A DNA stretch of 64,000 bases from Streptomyces rubrogriseus (GTDB lineage: Bacteria; Actinomycetota; Actinomycetes; Streptomycetales; Streptomycetaceae). The notes under the pieces were generated by a model. That model saw only the letters and a program-made list of their open reading frames with translations. It made no database searches and was not told where the DNA came from. A program made the translations under genes and the position numbers. The stretch covers positions 5,084,001 to 5,148,000 of the forward strand of contig NZ_CP116256.1 of assembly GCF_027947575.1 (NCBI RefSeq), written 5' to 3'. The first letter of the stretch is position 1. Every line of letters begins with the position of its first letter. Positions 24,320 to 34,242 of the stretch are shown here, piece after piece.

Positions 24320-25651
24320 GTGAGTCCGCGAACCCCCGCAGTACCTCCCGTACCCCCCGGGCCTCCCGGTTCCCCCGGGCCTCCGGGGTCTCCCGGGTCC
24401 CCCGGTCGGGCGGTCGCCCGGCACGGCTGGGCGCAGGCCCTGGGCACGGTGCTGGCCGGGCTGGTCGCCATGGAGGGCGTGGCGGCGCTCGGGTTGTGGG
24501 CCGCCGGTGCCGCGGACCTGCCCGACCGCGCCTTTCCCCGGGTCGTCGTGGCGACGTTCGTCACCTCCGTGGGCGGTGCGGTGGAGATGTCCGGCGACGC
24601 GGGTGAGCTGGCGGCCACCGACGCGGGTCTGACCGTGATGCCGCTGTCCGTCACCCTGACCGGCGCGCTGGTGATCGCCCGGGGCTTCCTGCGGCCGCTG
24701 CGCCACCGGGCCGTCGTCGGGACGCGGGAACTGGCCGGCTGGGCGGGGCGGATCGCCGTGCTGTGGCTGCTCGCCCTCCTCGGGGCGGGGTTCGCGGCGC
24801 GGCAGACGTTCGAGGTCTCCCTCGGTGAGGGGCTGCTGAGTGACCTCGGCGACCTGTTCGGCGTGCGTCCGACCGTCGGTTTCACCACGGACGTGCCGCT
24901 GACCGTCCTGTTCGGACTGCTGTGGCTGGCGGGGGTGCTCGTCCTCGCCCTGCTGGTCTCGCACCGGGCGCCGCTGCCCGGGCGGCTGCTGCGGCTGCGG
25001 ACGTCGGTGCGGCCGGCCGCGTACGCGATGGTCGCGCTGCTGCTGGCGTACGTGGTCGTGGGCGTCGTCGTCGCGCTGGTCGTCGCCGCGACGCGGGACC
25101 GTCCGGCGGACACCTTCGCCGTGCTGCTGCTCGGGCTGCCGAACCTGGCCTGGCCCGCGCTCACGATCGGTCTCGGGGCCACCTGGAACGGGCGGGTGGA
25201 GGGGCCGTTCGGGCTCCCGATGCCGCGGGTGCTCGACGAGGTGCTGCGCACGCCGGACGTCTCGACCGTGAACGTGGGCACGCTCGCCGAGCACGACGGA
25301 CGGATGTGGTGGCTCCTGGTCGCCGCGGCCGTCCTGGTCCTGTCGGCCGGATTCCTCATGGCGTCCCGCTGTCCGGCCCGGCTGCCCGCCTGGCTGCACG
25401 CCGTGCGCATGGCCGTCGCCCTGGCCCTCACCGTCCTCATGATCGGCCTGGTCGGGCGGGTCTCCGCCCACTACGGGCTGTCGGTGCTCGGCATCGGCGA
25501 CCTGGGCGGCGGGCTGGCGGGGCAGGTGTTCCTGCGGCCGCGTCTGTGGGGTGCGGTGGGTCTCGCGCTGCTGTGGGGGCTGGTCGCCGGGTTCCTGGGC
25601 GCGTTGCTCGCCCGGTGGGTGGGCGGGCGGTCCCGTCGGGTCCGGCACTGA
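24320..25651 (+). CDS. Streptophobe-like multi-pass membrane protein with collagen-like N-terminus
   Basis: 443 residues from GTG 24320. Residues 8-30 are Pro-Gly rich with Gly-X-Y triplets. At least eight hydrophobic helices follow, including ALGTVLAGLVAMEGVAALGLW, WAGRIAVLWLLALLGAGF and LWGAVGLALLWGLVAGFLGALLA. The GVAALGLWAAG opening and the LWG..G..G..LA ending resemble the Streptomyces-specific streptophobe family, whose function is unknown. Codon use is normal for the host. The gene stands alone between the PRC-barrel pair and a convergent small gene. Confidence 0.75.
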   Translation: MSPRTPAVPPVPPGPPGSPGPPGSPGSPGRAVARHGWAQALGTVLAGLVAMEGVAALGLWAAGAADLPDRAFPRVVVATFVTSVGGAVEMSGDAGELAATDAGLTVMPLSVTLTGALVIARGFLRPLRHRAVVGTRELAGWAGRIAVLWLLALLGAGFAARQTFEVSLGEGLLSDLGDLFGVRPTVGFTTDVPLTVLFGLLWLAGVLVLALLVSHRAPLPGRLLRLRTSVRPAAYAMVALLLAYVVVGVVVALVVAATRDRPADTFAVLLLGLPNLAWPALTIGLGATWNGRVEGPFGLPMPRVLDEVLRTPDVSTVNVGTLAEHDGRMWWLLVAAAVLVLSAGFLMASRCPARLPAWLHAVRMAVALALTVLMIGLVGRVSAHYGLSVLGIGDLGGGLAGQVFLRPRLWGAVGLALLWGLVAGFLGALLARWVGGRSRRVRH

Positions 25652-25674
25652 GGGGTGTCGGTCCGGGGCCGGGG

Positions 25675-26085
25675 TCAGGCGACGGGGACGACCAGGGGCG
25701 GCGCGGCCCGCTGCATCCGCAGCGCGTCCACGGACTCGGCCATCAGTTCGTACTCGGTGGTCTCGTCACTGGTCGCGAGGCGTACCAGATTCCCCGCGGC
25801 GAGTTCGTCGGCGACCAGCTCCTGCTGTACGTCGTCGGCGCACCAGGCGCGCAGCCTGAGCGGCACGTCGGGCGCGTCGTCGGCGACGGGAGTCAGGGCG
25901 CCGCGCGGTAAGTGGGGGGTGTCGGGCTGCGGATCCAGCCGCTCGGCGATCCACATCGCCCGGTCGCGCAGCCACCACAGGGCCAGCGCGAGGGTGGGGG
26001 CCCGGTAGGTGCCCAGGGGGACGCCGATGCGCCGGCCGTCACAGACACCGTAGGCGGTGACATGGCACAGGAATTCGTCGTGCAC
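25675..26085 (-). CDS. Hypothetical protein
   Basis: 136 residues from GTG 26085. I do not recognise the family. The N-terminal half contains GRRIGVPLGTYRAPTLALALWWLRDRAMWIAERLDP, an amphipathic helix rather than a clear membrane helix. The C-terminal half is acidic (ADDVQQELVADELAAGN). It is convergent with the streptophobe-like gene, 23 bp apart, and followed on the other side by a long intergenic gap. Confidence 0.65.
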   Translation of the reverse strand: MHDEFLCHVTAYGVCDGRRIGVPLGTYRAPTLALALWWLRDRAMWIAERLDPQPDTPHLPRGALTPVADDAPDVPLRLRAWCADDVQQELVADELAAGNLVRLATSDETTEYELMAESVDALRMQRAAPPLVVPVA

Positions 26086-26419
26086 TGCTACCCTCCCCCG
26101 TCACTCAGCCCGCCTGCCGGTCCGGCATGACGTCCGTGCGGCTCGTGTGCTGTGCGTGAGGGCGCTGTCGCATGGTGTGAAAGGCCCTAGTGGTGAGTAT
26201 GTTCACTACTGAACCACTGTCACCATGAATTTCCGGCCAGTCTCCTGGCATATTCGCGGCGTGGGTTGGCCGAAATGCCGCGCCGCCTCCGTGCCGCCTG
26301 CCATGACCCCGGGGGTAATCGACGGTGCCGACGGGCCCGGGCAGGGTGGTCGTACCGGGTCACCGGAACCGGGACCCGGCTCCTGACCAGCACGCCCACC
26401 TCATTGGAGGCTGATCGCC
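26086..26419. other. 334-bp intergenic region
   Basis: No convincing gene is seen here. The segment 26160-26260 is unusually AT-rich for this window and holds the inverted repeat listed separately. It separates the divergent starts of the hypothetical gene (26085) and the NTF2-like gene (26420), so it should contain both promoters. Confidence 0.6.
26189..26218. promoter_or_regulatory. Nested inverted repeats in divergent promoter region
   Basis: AGTGGT at 26189-26194 pairs with ACCACT at 26213-26218. Inside it, GTGGTGA at 26190-26196 pairs with TCACTAC at 26203-26209 with one mismatch. The arrangement resembles an operator for a dimeric repressor. No regulator gene is adjacent. Confidence 0.45.
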
Positions 26420-26803
26420 ATGTCCGCACCCACCCGCCGTTACGAGGACGCCGTCGCCCGCTACTTCGAGGCCTGGAACGCGGGTCCGGACGCGGTGGCC
26501 AAGGCGGTCGCCGCGGCCTGGACGGAGGACGGCGGCTACACCGACCCCTTGGCCGACGTGCGCGGCCACGACGGGATCGCCGCCGTGATCGCGGCGGCGC
26601 ACGAGCAGTTCCCCGGCTTCTCCTTCCGGCTGTTGGGCCCGGTCGACGGGCACCACGACACGGCGCGCTTCTCCTGGGAGCTGGTGAGCGACGCCGAGGA
26701 GGGCGGGGCGCCGGTGGCCGGGTTCGACGTGATCACCCTGGACGGCGAGGACCGCATCCGGTCGGTGTTCGGCTTCCTGGACCGGGTGCCCGCGGGGGCG
26801 TGA
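26420..26803 (+). CDS. NTF2/SnoaL-like domain protein
   Basis: 127 residues from ATG 26420, with TTGGAGG upstream. The cone-shaped NTF2-like fold is suggested by YEDAVARYFEAWNAG, WTEDGGYTDPLADVRGHDGI and the C-terminal FDVITLDGEDRIRSVFGFLD. Members include polyketide cyclases, isomerases and many uncharacterised stress proteins. No catalytic assignment can be made. A strong hairpin follows the stop. Confidence 0.85.
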   Translation: MSAPTRRYEDAVARYFEAWNAGPDAVAKAVAAAWTEDGGYTDPLADVRGHDGIAAVIAAAHEQFPGFSFRLLGPVDGHHDTARFSWELVSDAEEGGAPVAGFDVITLDGEDRIRSVFGFLDRVPAGA

Positions 26804-26820
26804 GCACCGGACGACGCGAA

Positions 26821-26863
26821 CACGGCGGTTCCGGAGGCGCCGTACGCCTCCGGAACCGCCGTG
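26821..26863. terminator. Bidirectional hairpin terminator
   Basis: A perfect 19-bp stem (26821-26839 with 26845-26863) and a CCGTA loop lie between the convergent NTF2-like and aldo/keto reductase genes. There is no T-run, as is usual in this genome. Confidence 0.75.
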
Positions 26864-26888
26864 CACGTCCGGTCCGGTCGGACAGGCC

Positions 26889-27881
<993 letters not shown>

Positions 27882-28009
27882 CGCGACTCCAGAGGGGTTG
27901 GCCCCCGAGGTACGGGGCTTGGGTGGAACCGTCCTCCACTCTCGCGTGACCTGCGTGCAGTGGTCCAACAGAAGAATCCGATGGGATTGCGCGGTTAGGC
28001 TTCTGAGTC

Positions 28010-28894
28010 ATGGAACTGCGTCATCTCCAGCATTTCGTGGCGGTCGCCGAGGACCAGCACTTCACCCGCGCGGCGGAACGGCTGCTGGTGTCCCAGTCCG
28101 GGCTGTCGGCGTCGATCCGGGCGCTGGAGCGGGAGCTGCGGGCGCCGCTGTTCGTGCGCACCACCCGCCGGGTGACGCTGACGGAGGCCGGGCGGGCGCT
28201 GCTGGAGGAGGCCCGGCGGATCCTCGCCCAGGTGCGCTCGGCGCACGAGGCGGTCGCCGCGGTGCAGGGGGTGTTGCGCGGGACGCTGTCGCTGGGCGCC
28301 GAGCAGTGCATCGCCGGGGTGCCGGTGGCCCGGCTGCTGGCCGCGTTCCGGCGCGGCCACCCGGACGTGGAGATCCGGCTGCGGCAGGCGGGCTCCGGGG
28401 AACTGGCCGAGGAGGTCGCGGCGGGGCGGCTCGACCTGGCCTTCGCTTACCGCACCCAGGCGGACACGGACCAGTTGCGCTCGGTCTCACTGGCGGGCGA
28501 GCCGATGACGGTGCTGTGCCACCCGGACCACCGGCTGGCGGCGGACGGCGCGGTGCTCACCCCGCACGACCTGGCCGACGAGGTGTTCGTCGACTTCCAC
28601 CCGGACTGGGGTCCGCGCCGCGTGACCGACGCCGTGTTCGCCGCGGCGGGCGTGCGACGGACCGTGCCGCTGGAGGTGAACGACGTGCACGGGCTGCTCG
28701 ACCTGATCGACGAGAACCTCGGCATCGCGGTCGTGCCGCGGCACTTCCGCCACAAGCGGGCCGCCCTCACCTCGCTGCCGCTCAAGGACGCCGACGGCAC
28801 GGAGTACGAGACCATCGCGCTGCTCCCGTCCGCGCGGGCGACCAGCCCGGCGGCGCGGGCGCTGATGGGGTTGCTGGAGACGGGAAGCGCGTGA
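28010..28894 (+). CDS. LysR-family transcriptional regulator
   Basis: 294 residues. The N-terminal winged helix is MELRHLQHFVAVAEDQHFTRAAERLLVSQSGLSASIRALE-like, followed by the substrate-binding domain (LSLGAEQCIAGVPVARLL, then LDLIDENLGIAVVP). LysR regulators usually control a divergent gene, here the aldo/keto reductase, in response to a small ligand. The shared 128-bp promoter gap is the place to look for a T-N11-A box. Confidence 0.92.
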   Translation: MELRHLQHFVAVAEDQHFTRAAERLLVSQSGLSASIRALERELRAPLFVRTTRRVTLTEAGRALLEEARRILAQVRSAHEAVAAVQGVLRGTLSLGAEQCIAGVPVARLLAAFRRGHPDVEIRLRQAGSGELAEEVAAGRLDLAFAYRTQADTDQLRSVSLAGEPMTVLCHPDHRLAADGAVLTPHDLADEVFVDFHPDWGPRRVTDAVFAAAGVRRTVPLEVNDVHGLLDLIDENLGIAVVPRHFRHKRAALTSLPLKDADGTEYETIALLPSARATSPAARALMGLLETGSA

Positions 28895-28934
28895 ACGGGG
28901 GGCGCGGGCGGGCGGACTGCGCGATGGTGGACGC

Positions 28935-29450
28935 ATGCATGCGAAGGACATCCTCATCGAGGGCTACGGCCGCATCCAGGAAGAAGTCCACGCCGCCGTC
29001 GAGGGCCTGGACCCCGACGGCCTGAACGCCCGCCCGGCCGTCGGCGCCAACTCCGTCGCCTGGCTGGTCTGGCATCTCACCCGCGTCCAGGACGACCACG
29101 TCGCCGACGCCTTCGGGCTCGACCAGATGTGGCTCACCGGCGAGTGGGAGAAACGCTTCGGCCTGGGCCTGCCCCGCCGCGACACCGGGTACGGGCACAG
29201 CCCCGCCGAGGTCGCGAAGGTGCGGGTCGACTCGGGCGAGCTACTGACCGGCTACTACGACGCCGTGCACGAGCAGACGCTCACGGCCCTGCGTTCCCTG
29301 ACCGCGAAGGACCTGGAGCGGGTCGTCGACGACAACTGGGATCCGCCGGTCACGCTTGCCGTGCGGCTGGTCAGCGTCCTGTCCGACGATCTCCAGCACG
29401 TCGGACAGGCCGCCTATGTGCGCGGGCTCGTTCAGAGCGCGGAGGCGTAG
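28935..29450 (+). CDS. DinB/DUF664 family protein
   Basis: 171 residues. The four-helix DinB fold with metal-ligand histidines is suggested by [18 protein letters not shown] and the C-terminal [21 protein letters not shown]. Related actinobacterial proteins use mycothiol as a thiol cofactor (mycothiol S-transferases), which is a possible activity here. Its last 19 bases overlap the 3' end of the convergent adenosine deaminase gene. Confidence 0.87.
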   Translation: MHAKDILIEGYGRIQEEVHAAVEGLDPDGLNARPAVGANSVAWLVWHLTRVQDDHVADAFGLDQMWLTGEWEKRFGLGLPRRDTGYGHSPAEVAKVRVDSGELLTGYYDAVHEQTLTALRSLTAKDLERVVDDNWDPPVTLAVRLVSVLSDDLQHVGQAAYVRGLVQSAEA

Positions 29451-30511
29451 GCCGGCAGGACCACGTCCTCGATGAGGGCGTTGCGCTCGTCGAAGGGGAC
29501 GAAGGCGCTCTTCAGGGCGTTCACCGTGACCGTGCGCAGGTCCTCGACGCTCCAACCCGCCTGCTCGACCAGCAGGGACATCTCGCGGGTCATCGTCGTG
29601 CCCGACACCAGGCGGTTGTCGGTGTTGAGGGTGACGCGGAAGCCGAGGTCCTTGAGCGCGGTGATCGGGTGCTCGGCGATCGAGGTCGCGGCGCCGGTCT
29701 GGAGGTTGGAGGTCGGGCACATCTCCAGGGCGATGCGCCGGTCGCGCACCCAGGCGGCGAGCCGGCCGAGCTTGCCCGCCGCGAGGTCCGGGATGTCGTC
29801 GGTGATCCGCACGCCGTGGCCGATGCGCTGGGCGCCGCACACCTGGAGGGCCTGGTGGATGCTGGGCAGCCCGTGCGCCTCACCGGCGTGGATGGTGAAG
29901 GGCACGTTCTCGCGGCGCAGGTGTTCGAAGGCGTCGAGGTGGTCGGCGGGCGGGAAGCCGTCCTCGGCCCCGGCGATGTCGAAGCCGACGACCCCTGCGT
30001 CCCGGAAGGCGACGGCGAGGTCGGCGGCCTCGCGGACCCGGTCGAACATCCGCATGCCGCAGAGCAGGGTGCCGACCCGGACGGGTGTCCCGGCGGCGGC
30101 CGCCTTGGCCATGCCGGCGGCGAGACCCTCCTGGACGGTCTCCACGACCTCCCTCATCGACAGTCCGCCCCTGGTGTTCAGCTCCGGGGCGTAGCGGACC
30201 TCGCCGTAGACGACGCCGTCGGCGGCGAGGTCCAGGACGTACTCCTCGGCGGTGCGCAGCAGCCCCTCGCGGTTCTGCATCACGGCGAGGGTGTGCTCGA
30301 AGGTGGCGATGTAGCGCACCAGGTCACCGGAGTTGGCGGCCTCGTAGTACCAGGCGGCCAGCTCGTCGGGGTCGGTGGTGGGCAGGGTGTGGCCGACGCT
30401 CCGCGCCAGCTCGACGACGGTGGCGGGACGCAGGCCGCCGTCGAGGTGGTCGTGCAGGACCGCCTTGGGGAGGCGGCGGAGGGTCTCGGTGTCTATGCGC
30501 GTAGATGCCAT
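29432..30511 (-). CDS. add: Adenosine deaminase
   Basis: 359 residues. Zinc and catalytic motifs are complete: HDHLDGG (two His ligands) near residue 20, [10 protein letters not shown] (His, Glu), RIGHGVRI (His), and [10 protein letters not shown] (Asp). It hydrolyses adenosine or deoxyadenosine to inosine plus ammonia for purine salvage. The [11 protein letters not shown] segment is typical of bacterial Add. The upstream neighbour is a VOC gene on the same strand, 34 bp away. Confidence 0.93.
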   Translation of the reverse strand: MASTRIDTETLRRLPKAVLHDHLDGGLRPATVVELARSVGHTLPTTDPDELAAWYYEAANSGDLVRYIATFEHTLAVMQNREGLLRTAEEYVLDLAADGVVYGEVRYAPELNTRGGLSMREVVETVQEGLAAGMAKAAAAGTPVRVGTLLCGMRMFDRVREAADLAVAFRDAGVVGFDIAGAEDGFPPADHLDAFEHLRRENVPFTIHAGEAHGLPSIHQALQVCGAQRIGHGVRITDDIPDLAAGKLGRLAAWVRDRRIALEMCPTSNLQTGAATSIAEHPITALKDLGFRVTLNTDNRLVSGTTMTREMSLLVEQAGWSVEDLRTVTVNALKSAFVPFDERNALIEDVVLPAYASAL

Positions 30512-30545
30512 GTGCGGGGGTTCCTCGACGGTTCTGGGGGGACGA

Positions 30546-30941
30546 TCAGGGGGCGACGGGCTGGAGCAGGTCCCAGCGGTTGCCGTACAGGTCCTGGAAG
30601 ACGGCGACCGAACCGTAGGGCTCGTGCCGCGGCTCCTCCAGGAAGGTCACGCCCGCCGCGGTCATGCGGGCGTGGTCGCGGGCGAAGTCGTCGGTGTGCA
30701 GGAAGAACCCGACGCGCCCACCCGTCTGGTCGCCGACCCGGGCCCGCTGGGCCCCACCCTTGGCGCGGGCCAGCAGGAGAGCGGTGCCCGCGGCCGGGCC
30801 GCCGGGCTCGACCACGACCCAGCGGGAGCCGTCGGGCCTGGGCGTGTCCTCGGCGAGGCGGAAGCCGAGGGCCTCGGTGTAGAAGCGGATCGCCTCGTCG
30901 TAGTCGTCGACGACGAGGGCGACCAGGGCGATGCGTGTCAT
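30546..30941 (-). CDS. VOC-superfamily (glyoxalase/bleomycin-resistance-like) protein
   Basis: 131 residues from ATG 30941, chosen for GGAAGG five bases upstream; GTG 30947 is the alternative. A single VOC unit: [23 protein letters not shown], then [16 protein letters not shown] and [11 protein letters not shown] at the end. It probably binds or converts a small electrophile or drug, but no substrate can be named. It lies just upstream of adenosine deaminase on the same strand. Confidence 0.88.
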   Translation of the reverse strand: MTRIALVALVVDDYDEAIRFYTEALGFRLAEDTPRPDGSRWVVVEPGGPAAGTALLLARAKGGAQRARVGDQTGGRVGFFLHTDDFARDHARMTAAGVTFLEEPRHEPYGSVAVFQDLYGNRWDLLQPVAP

Positions 30942-31040
30942 CGGCACCTTCCGGGACGGGCGATTGACGGGAGAGGTTATACGTAAAACTCCCTGGACGC
31001 CAAGTCCCCGCCCGCGGGGCCTGGGCAGGTACGGCGGAGG

Positions 31041-31940
31041 TCAGCCCGTACGCGCCCCGTCGAGCCGCGCCAGGTCCGCGTCGGTGAGGCGCAGGGCGCC
31101 CGCGGCGACGTTCTCGGCGAGGTGTTCCGGGTCGCCGGTGCCGGGGATGGCCAGCACGTGCGGGCCCTGGTGCAGGGTCCAGGCGATCCTGACCTGCGCG
31201 GGGCTCGCCCCGTGCGCCCGGGCCACCGCGCGCACCTCCTCCTCGTGGGCGGTGCCGGCACCCCGCGGCCCGGCCTCGCCCGCGATGGCGTAGAACGGCA
31301 CGAAGGCGATGCCCTGGGCGCGGCACTGGGCGAGGAGCGCGTCGGTGGCGGGGTCGTGGAAGCCGAGACCGTACCGGTTCTGGACGCTCACCACCGGGGC
31401 GATGGCCTGCGCCTCGGCGAGGTGCCGGGGCTCCACGCCGGAGAGGCCGAGGTGGCGGATCAGTCCCGCCTCGCGCAGTTCGGCCAGGGCGCCGAAGTGC
31501 TCGGCGACCGAGTCCTGGCGCATGCGGCGCAGGTAGACGACGTCGAGGTGGTCGCGGCCGAGCTGGCGCAGGTTCTCCTCGACGTGGGCGCGCAGGTCCG
31601 CGGGGCGGGCGGAGGTGCCCCACTCCCCCGACCAGTCGCGGTAGGGCCCGACCTTGGTGGCGACGACCAGGTCGTCCGCGTAGGGCGCGAGCGCGCTGTT
31701 GATCAGTTCGTTGGCGGAGCGCAGGGAGGAGAAGTAGAAGGCGGCGGTGTCGATGTGGTTGACGCCGAGTTCGACGGCCCGGCGCAGTACGGCGAGGGAG
31801 CGTGCGCGGTCGCTCGGGGCGCCGAGGTGGAAGGCGGCGCTGCCCGTCAGCCGCATCGCGCCGAAGCCGACGCGGCGGACGGGCAGGTCGCCGAGGTGCC
31901 AGGTGCCGGCCGACTCCGCGGTGATCGTTTCCGAGGTCAT
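31041..31940 (-). CDS. Aldo/keto reductase
   Basis: 299 residues from ATG 31940. Shorter member of the AKR family: GFGAMRLTG, HIDTAAFYFSSLRSANELI (Asp and Tyr), VATKVGPY (Lys). The usual catalytic His is not obvious: the region reads DVVYLRRMRQ, so Arg seems to replace it, as in some AKR subfamilies. The cofactor end is HVLAIPGTGDPEHL. This is the third aldo/keto reductase in the window; the substrate is unknown. Confidence 0.86.
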   Translation of the reverse strand: MTSETITAESAGTWHLGDLPVRRVGFGAMRLTGSAAFHLGAPSDRARSLAVLRRAVELGVNHIDTAAFYFSSLRSANELINSALAPYADDLVVATKVGPYRDWSGEWGTSARPADLRAHVEENLRQLGRDHLDVVYLRRMRQDSVAEHFGALAELREAGLIRHLGLSGVEPRHLAEAQAIAPVVSVQNRYGLGFHDPATDALLAQCRAQGIAFVPFYAIAGEAGPRGAGTAHEEEVRAVARAHGASPAQVRIAWTLHQGPHVLAIPGTGDPEHLAENVAAGALRLTDADLARLDGARTG

Positions 31941-31968
31941 CGGCGGAGTTTCGCACACCCGGGCGGCG

Positions 31969-32859
31969 TCAGCAGTACAGGTTGCCACCCGGGGAGACAC
32001 CGAGGATCTGGCTGAACTGCTGGTACTTGGTGACCCGGCTCTGCACCTGCGCGGGGTTCCTGCCGTCGCACTCCAGCGAGCCGTTGATGGAGCGGATGGT
32101 CTGGCCGAAGCCGGCGCCGTTGACCATCGCGTTGTGCGGGGTCATGGTGCCGGGCCCGGACTGGGTGTTCCAGTACCACAGGCCGGTCTTCCAGGCCACG
32201 GCCGCGTCGTTCTGCACCAGCCAGGGGTTGCCCAGCAGGTCGATGCCGAGCGCGTCGCCCGCGGCCTTGTAGTTGAAGTTCCAGCTGAGCTGGATCGGTC
32301 CGCGCCCGTAGTAGGCGGCCTGGCCCGCCGGGCAGCCGTAGGGCTGGTTCCAGTCGCAGTAGTGCGGGTAGTTGGCGGTGTTCTGCTCGACGATGTGCAC
32401 CAGGCCGCCGGTCTCGTGGCTGACGTTGGCGAGGAAGGCCGCGGCCTCCTGCTTCTTGGTGGTGTCGCTGCCGGTGTTGGCGAAGCCGGGGTAGGCGCTG
32501 AGCGCGGCGGTCAGGCCGCTGTAGGTGTAGAAGGAGTTCCGGCCCGGGAACATCTGGTTGAACTGGGCCTCGCTGACCACGAAGTTGCCGACCGGCGTCT
32601 GCGAACCGCCGTCACAGGCGTACGGGTCCCAGTACCAGGTGCTGATGAGCGGGTCGTAGCCCGGGTTGGCGTGCTCGGCGATGTAGGCCTTGCCGTCGGT
32701 GTAGCGGACGATGTCGCCGGTGTTGTAGTTCGCGTCGGCCGACCAGGCGGGGTAGCTCGAACACGAGGCGGCGGAGGCCTCGTTGGCGGGCATCAGCAAC
32801 GGCACTGCGCCGGCGAGGGCGAGAGCGGTCACCACGGCGGATATACGGCGCCTCGACAC
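31969..32859 (-). CDS. chiF: GH19 chitinase with N-terminal chitin-binding module, secreted
   Basis: 296 residues from GTG 32859, with AAGGAG eight bases upstream. The signal peptide is about residues 1-31 (ending ANEASAA). A CBM5/12-type module spans about 33-80 (YPAWSADANYNTGDIVRYTDGKAY split by the usual aromatic residues). The GH19 catalytic domain spans about 90-296, with catalytic E149 in SHETGG and the YYGRGPIQLSWNFNY signature. It hydrolyses chitin with inversion. The promoter carries DasR/chitinase-type repeats. The chiF label is from recalled synteny. Confidence 0.88.
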   Translation of the reverse strand: MSRRRISAVVTALALAGAVPLLMPANEASAASCSSYPAWSADANYNTGDIVRYTDGKAYIAEHANPGYDPLISTWYWDPYACDGGSQTPVGNFVVSEAQFNQMFPGRNSFYTYSGLTAALSAYPGFANTGSDTTKKQEAAAFLANVSHETGGLVHIVEQNTANYPHYCDWNQPYGCPAGQAAYYGRGPIQLSWNFNYKAAGDALGIDLLGNPWLVQNDAAVAWKTGLWYWNTQSGPGTMTPHNAMVNGAGFGQTIRSINGSLECDGRNPAQVQSRVTKYQQFSQILGVSPGGNLYC

Positions 32860-32996
32860 AGGTCTGTCTCCTTCTGCGGAGCACGGCCGCTCCCGTACAG
32901 GGCGGAGTGGGGCGCGGAACCTGTGCGCACGTGCCGGTCGGACCGGCCACGGCGTGGGGGCGGCCGTGGAGGGGGGTTGGAGGCACACTCAACCGC

Positions 32997-33030
32997 CTTG
33001 GTCTGTACCAGTCAAGGGTGTAGACCAGTT
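32997..33030 (-). promoter_or_regulatory. Chitinase promoter with two dre-like direct repeats
   Basis: On the minus strand, ACTGGTCTACACCCT (33029-33015) is followed by ACTGGTACAGACCAAG (33012-32997). Both resemble the DasR element ACTGGTCTAGACCACT and the classical 12-bp chitinase direct repeats. A -35 TTGACT lies between and into them (33015-33010), with a TTGAGT -10 after a 17-base spacer. The gene should therefore be repressed by DasR and induced by chitin or GlcNAc. Confidence 0.75.
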
Positions 33031-33097
33031 CAGCTTGACGGGCCCGGCCGGACGTTGTGCCGGACCCGTCGGCGCCGGGGCGCCGGGTAACGCGCCT

Positions 33098-33676
33098 TCA
33101 GCTCGCGGCGGCCAGCGCGGGGGCCGCCGGCCGGGGTTCGGCCGGACGGCCGGCCAGGGCGGCCGAGAACTGGTCGACCACCTGGGCGAGAGCCTCCGCG
33201 GCACCCGGGGCGACGGTGACCGTGCCGTCCTCATGCGTCGTGATGTCGCGGTCCAGGGTGAACCAGCCCTGCACGACGTGCGCCGCGCCCATGGAGTTCA
33301 GCACCGGGCGCAACGCGTAGTCGATCGCCAGGACATGGGCGGTCGACCCTCCGGTGGCGAGCGGCAGCACCGTCTTGCCGGTGAGCGCGTACTGCGGGAG
33401 CAGGTCGAGCAGGGCCTTCAGGACACCGGAGTACGACGCCTTGTAGACGGGCGTCCCGACGACGACGCCGTCGGCACGGGCGAACAGTCCGGCGGCCTCG
33501 GTGATCGCGGGGTGCCCGAGGTCGGCGCCGAGCAGCGCCTGTGCGGGCAGGGCGCGGACGTCGAGTGGGACCACCTCGTGGCCCTGGGCGGCCAGCCGGT
33601 CGTCGAGGTGGCGCAGCAGCCGGTTGGTGCGCGAGGAGGCGGAGGGACTGCCGGAGACGGACAGAACGGTGGCCAT
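33098..33676 (-). CDS. NAD(P)H-dependent FMN reductase, SsuE-like
   Basis: 192 residues from ATG 33676. The flavodoxin-like FMN loop is SVSGSPSASSRTNRLL, with GTPVYKASYSGVLKALLDLLP as the SsuE family core and PLATGGSTAHVLAIDYALRPVL. These enzymes supply reduced FMN to alkanesulfonate or similar monooxygenases that release sulfite for sulfur assimilation. The upstream Cys-containing leader peptide supports control by sulfur or cysteine supply. No ssuD or sulfonate ABC transporter is adjacent, so the partner enzyme is elsewhere. Confidence 0.9.
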   Translation of the reverse strand: MATVLSVSGSPSASSRTNRLLRHLDDRLAAQGHEVVPLDVRALPAQALLGADLGHPAITEAAGLFARADGVVVGTPVYKASYSGVLKALLDLLPQYALTGKTVLPLATGGSTAHVLAIDYALRPVLNSMGAAHVVQGWFTLDRDITTHEDGTVTVAPGAAEALAQVVDQFSAALAGRPAEPRPAAPALAAAS

Positions 33677-34242
33677 GGGTTCTCTTTTCGGGACGGAGGA
33701 CGCGGCGGAGCACCCGGCGACGGGTGGGCGTCGCGGTCGGGTCGGGGCGGCGCGGAGCGACGGGATCGGGCGGCGTGGAGCGGCACGCGCAGGGCGGCAC
33801 CGGGCCGGTGCGGCGGCGTGCGGACGAGGCCGGAGCGTGCGGACGATGCGGGGGATCGACAGATCGGCGAACCGGCGGATGACGGGTCGACAGATCGGCG
33901 GGATCAGGCCGCGGTGCGACAGGAGGCGCTGGAGACGCGCGCGAGGTCGACGTGGCGTCGCCGCGTGAGATCCGGTCGCGTTGTCATGCCTTCGATCGTG
34001 GCAGCCGCCGCCGAGCACGGTCAAGGAAGATCCGGCCGGTCTCATCGTCCGGCCCCGGATTTCACATGGGCGTGACACTGCGGACCGGCGGTTCCCGGGC
34101 CGTGCGCGGCGCTCGCACCCGTCGGGAGATCCCTTCCCTCACCACTACACATAAGGGAGAAATAAGAGCAGAATGCACTTATGCGGCGCTACCGCACACC
34201 GCATCCGAAGCGGTCGGCCCTGCAAGTCAAAGGAGACGACTC
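33677..34242. other. 566-bp intergenic region between divergent genes
   Basis: This gap contains the minus-strand leader peptide (33904-33987) and about 230 bp between it and the FMN reductase start, where an attenuation structure would lie. A small perfect dyad GCACCGG-N-CCGGTGC is at 33797-33811. The part at 34140-34200 is AT-rich and probably carries the promoter of the plus-strand SPW gene. I see no other gene. Confidence 0.6.
33904..33987 (-). CDS. Cysteine-type leader peptide upstream of FMN reductase
   Basis: A 27-codon ORF, ATG 33987 to TGA 33904. The peptide starts MTTRPDLTRRRHVDLARV and ends SSASCRTAA. The RRHVDLARV core with one Cys near the end matches the small actinobacterial leader peptides found upstream of sulfur-metabolism genes and proposed to sense cysteine by ribosome-mediated attenuation. 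It is too short for ordinary gene calling, but position, motif and downstream SsuE-like gene all agree. Confidence 0.8.
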   Translation of the reverse strand: MTTRPDLTRRRHVDLARVSSASCRTAA

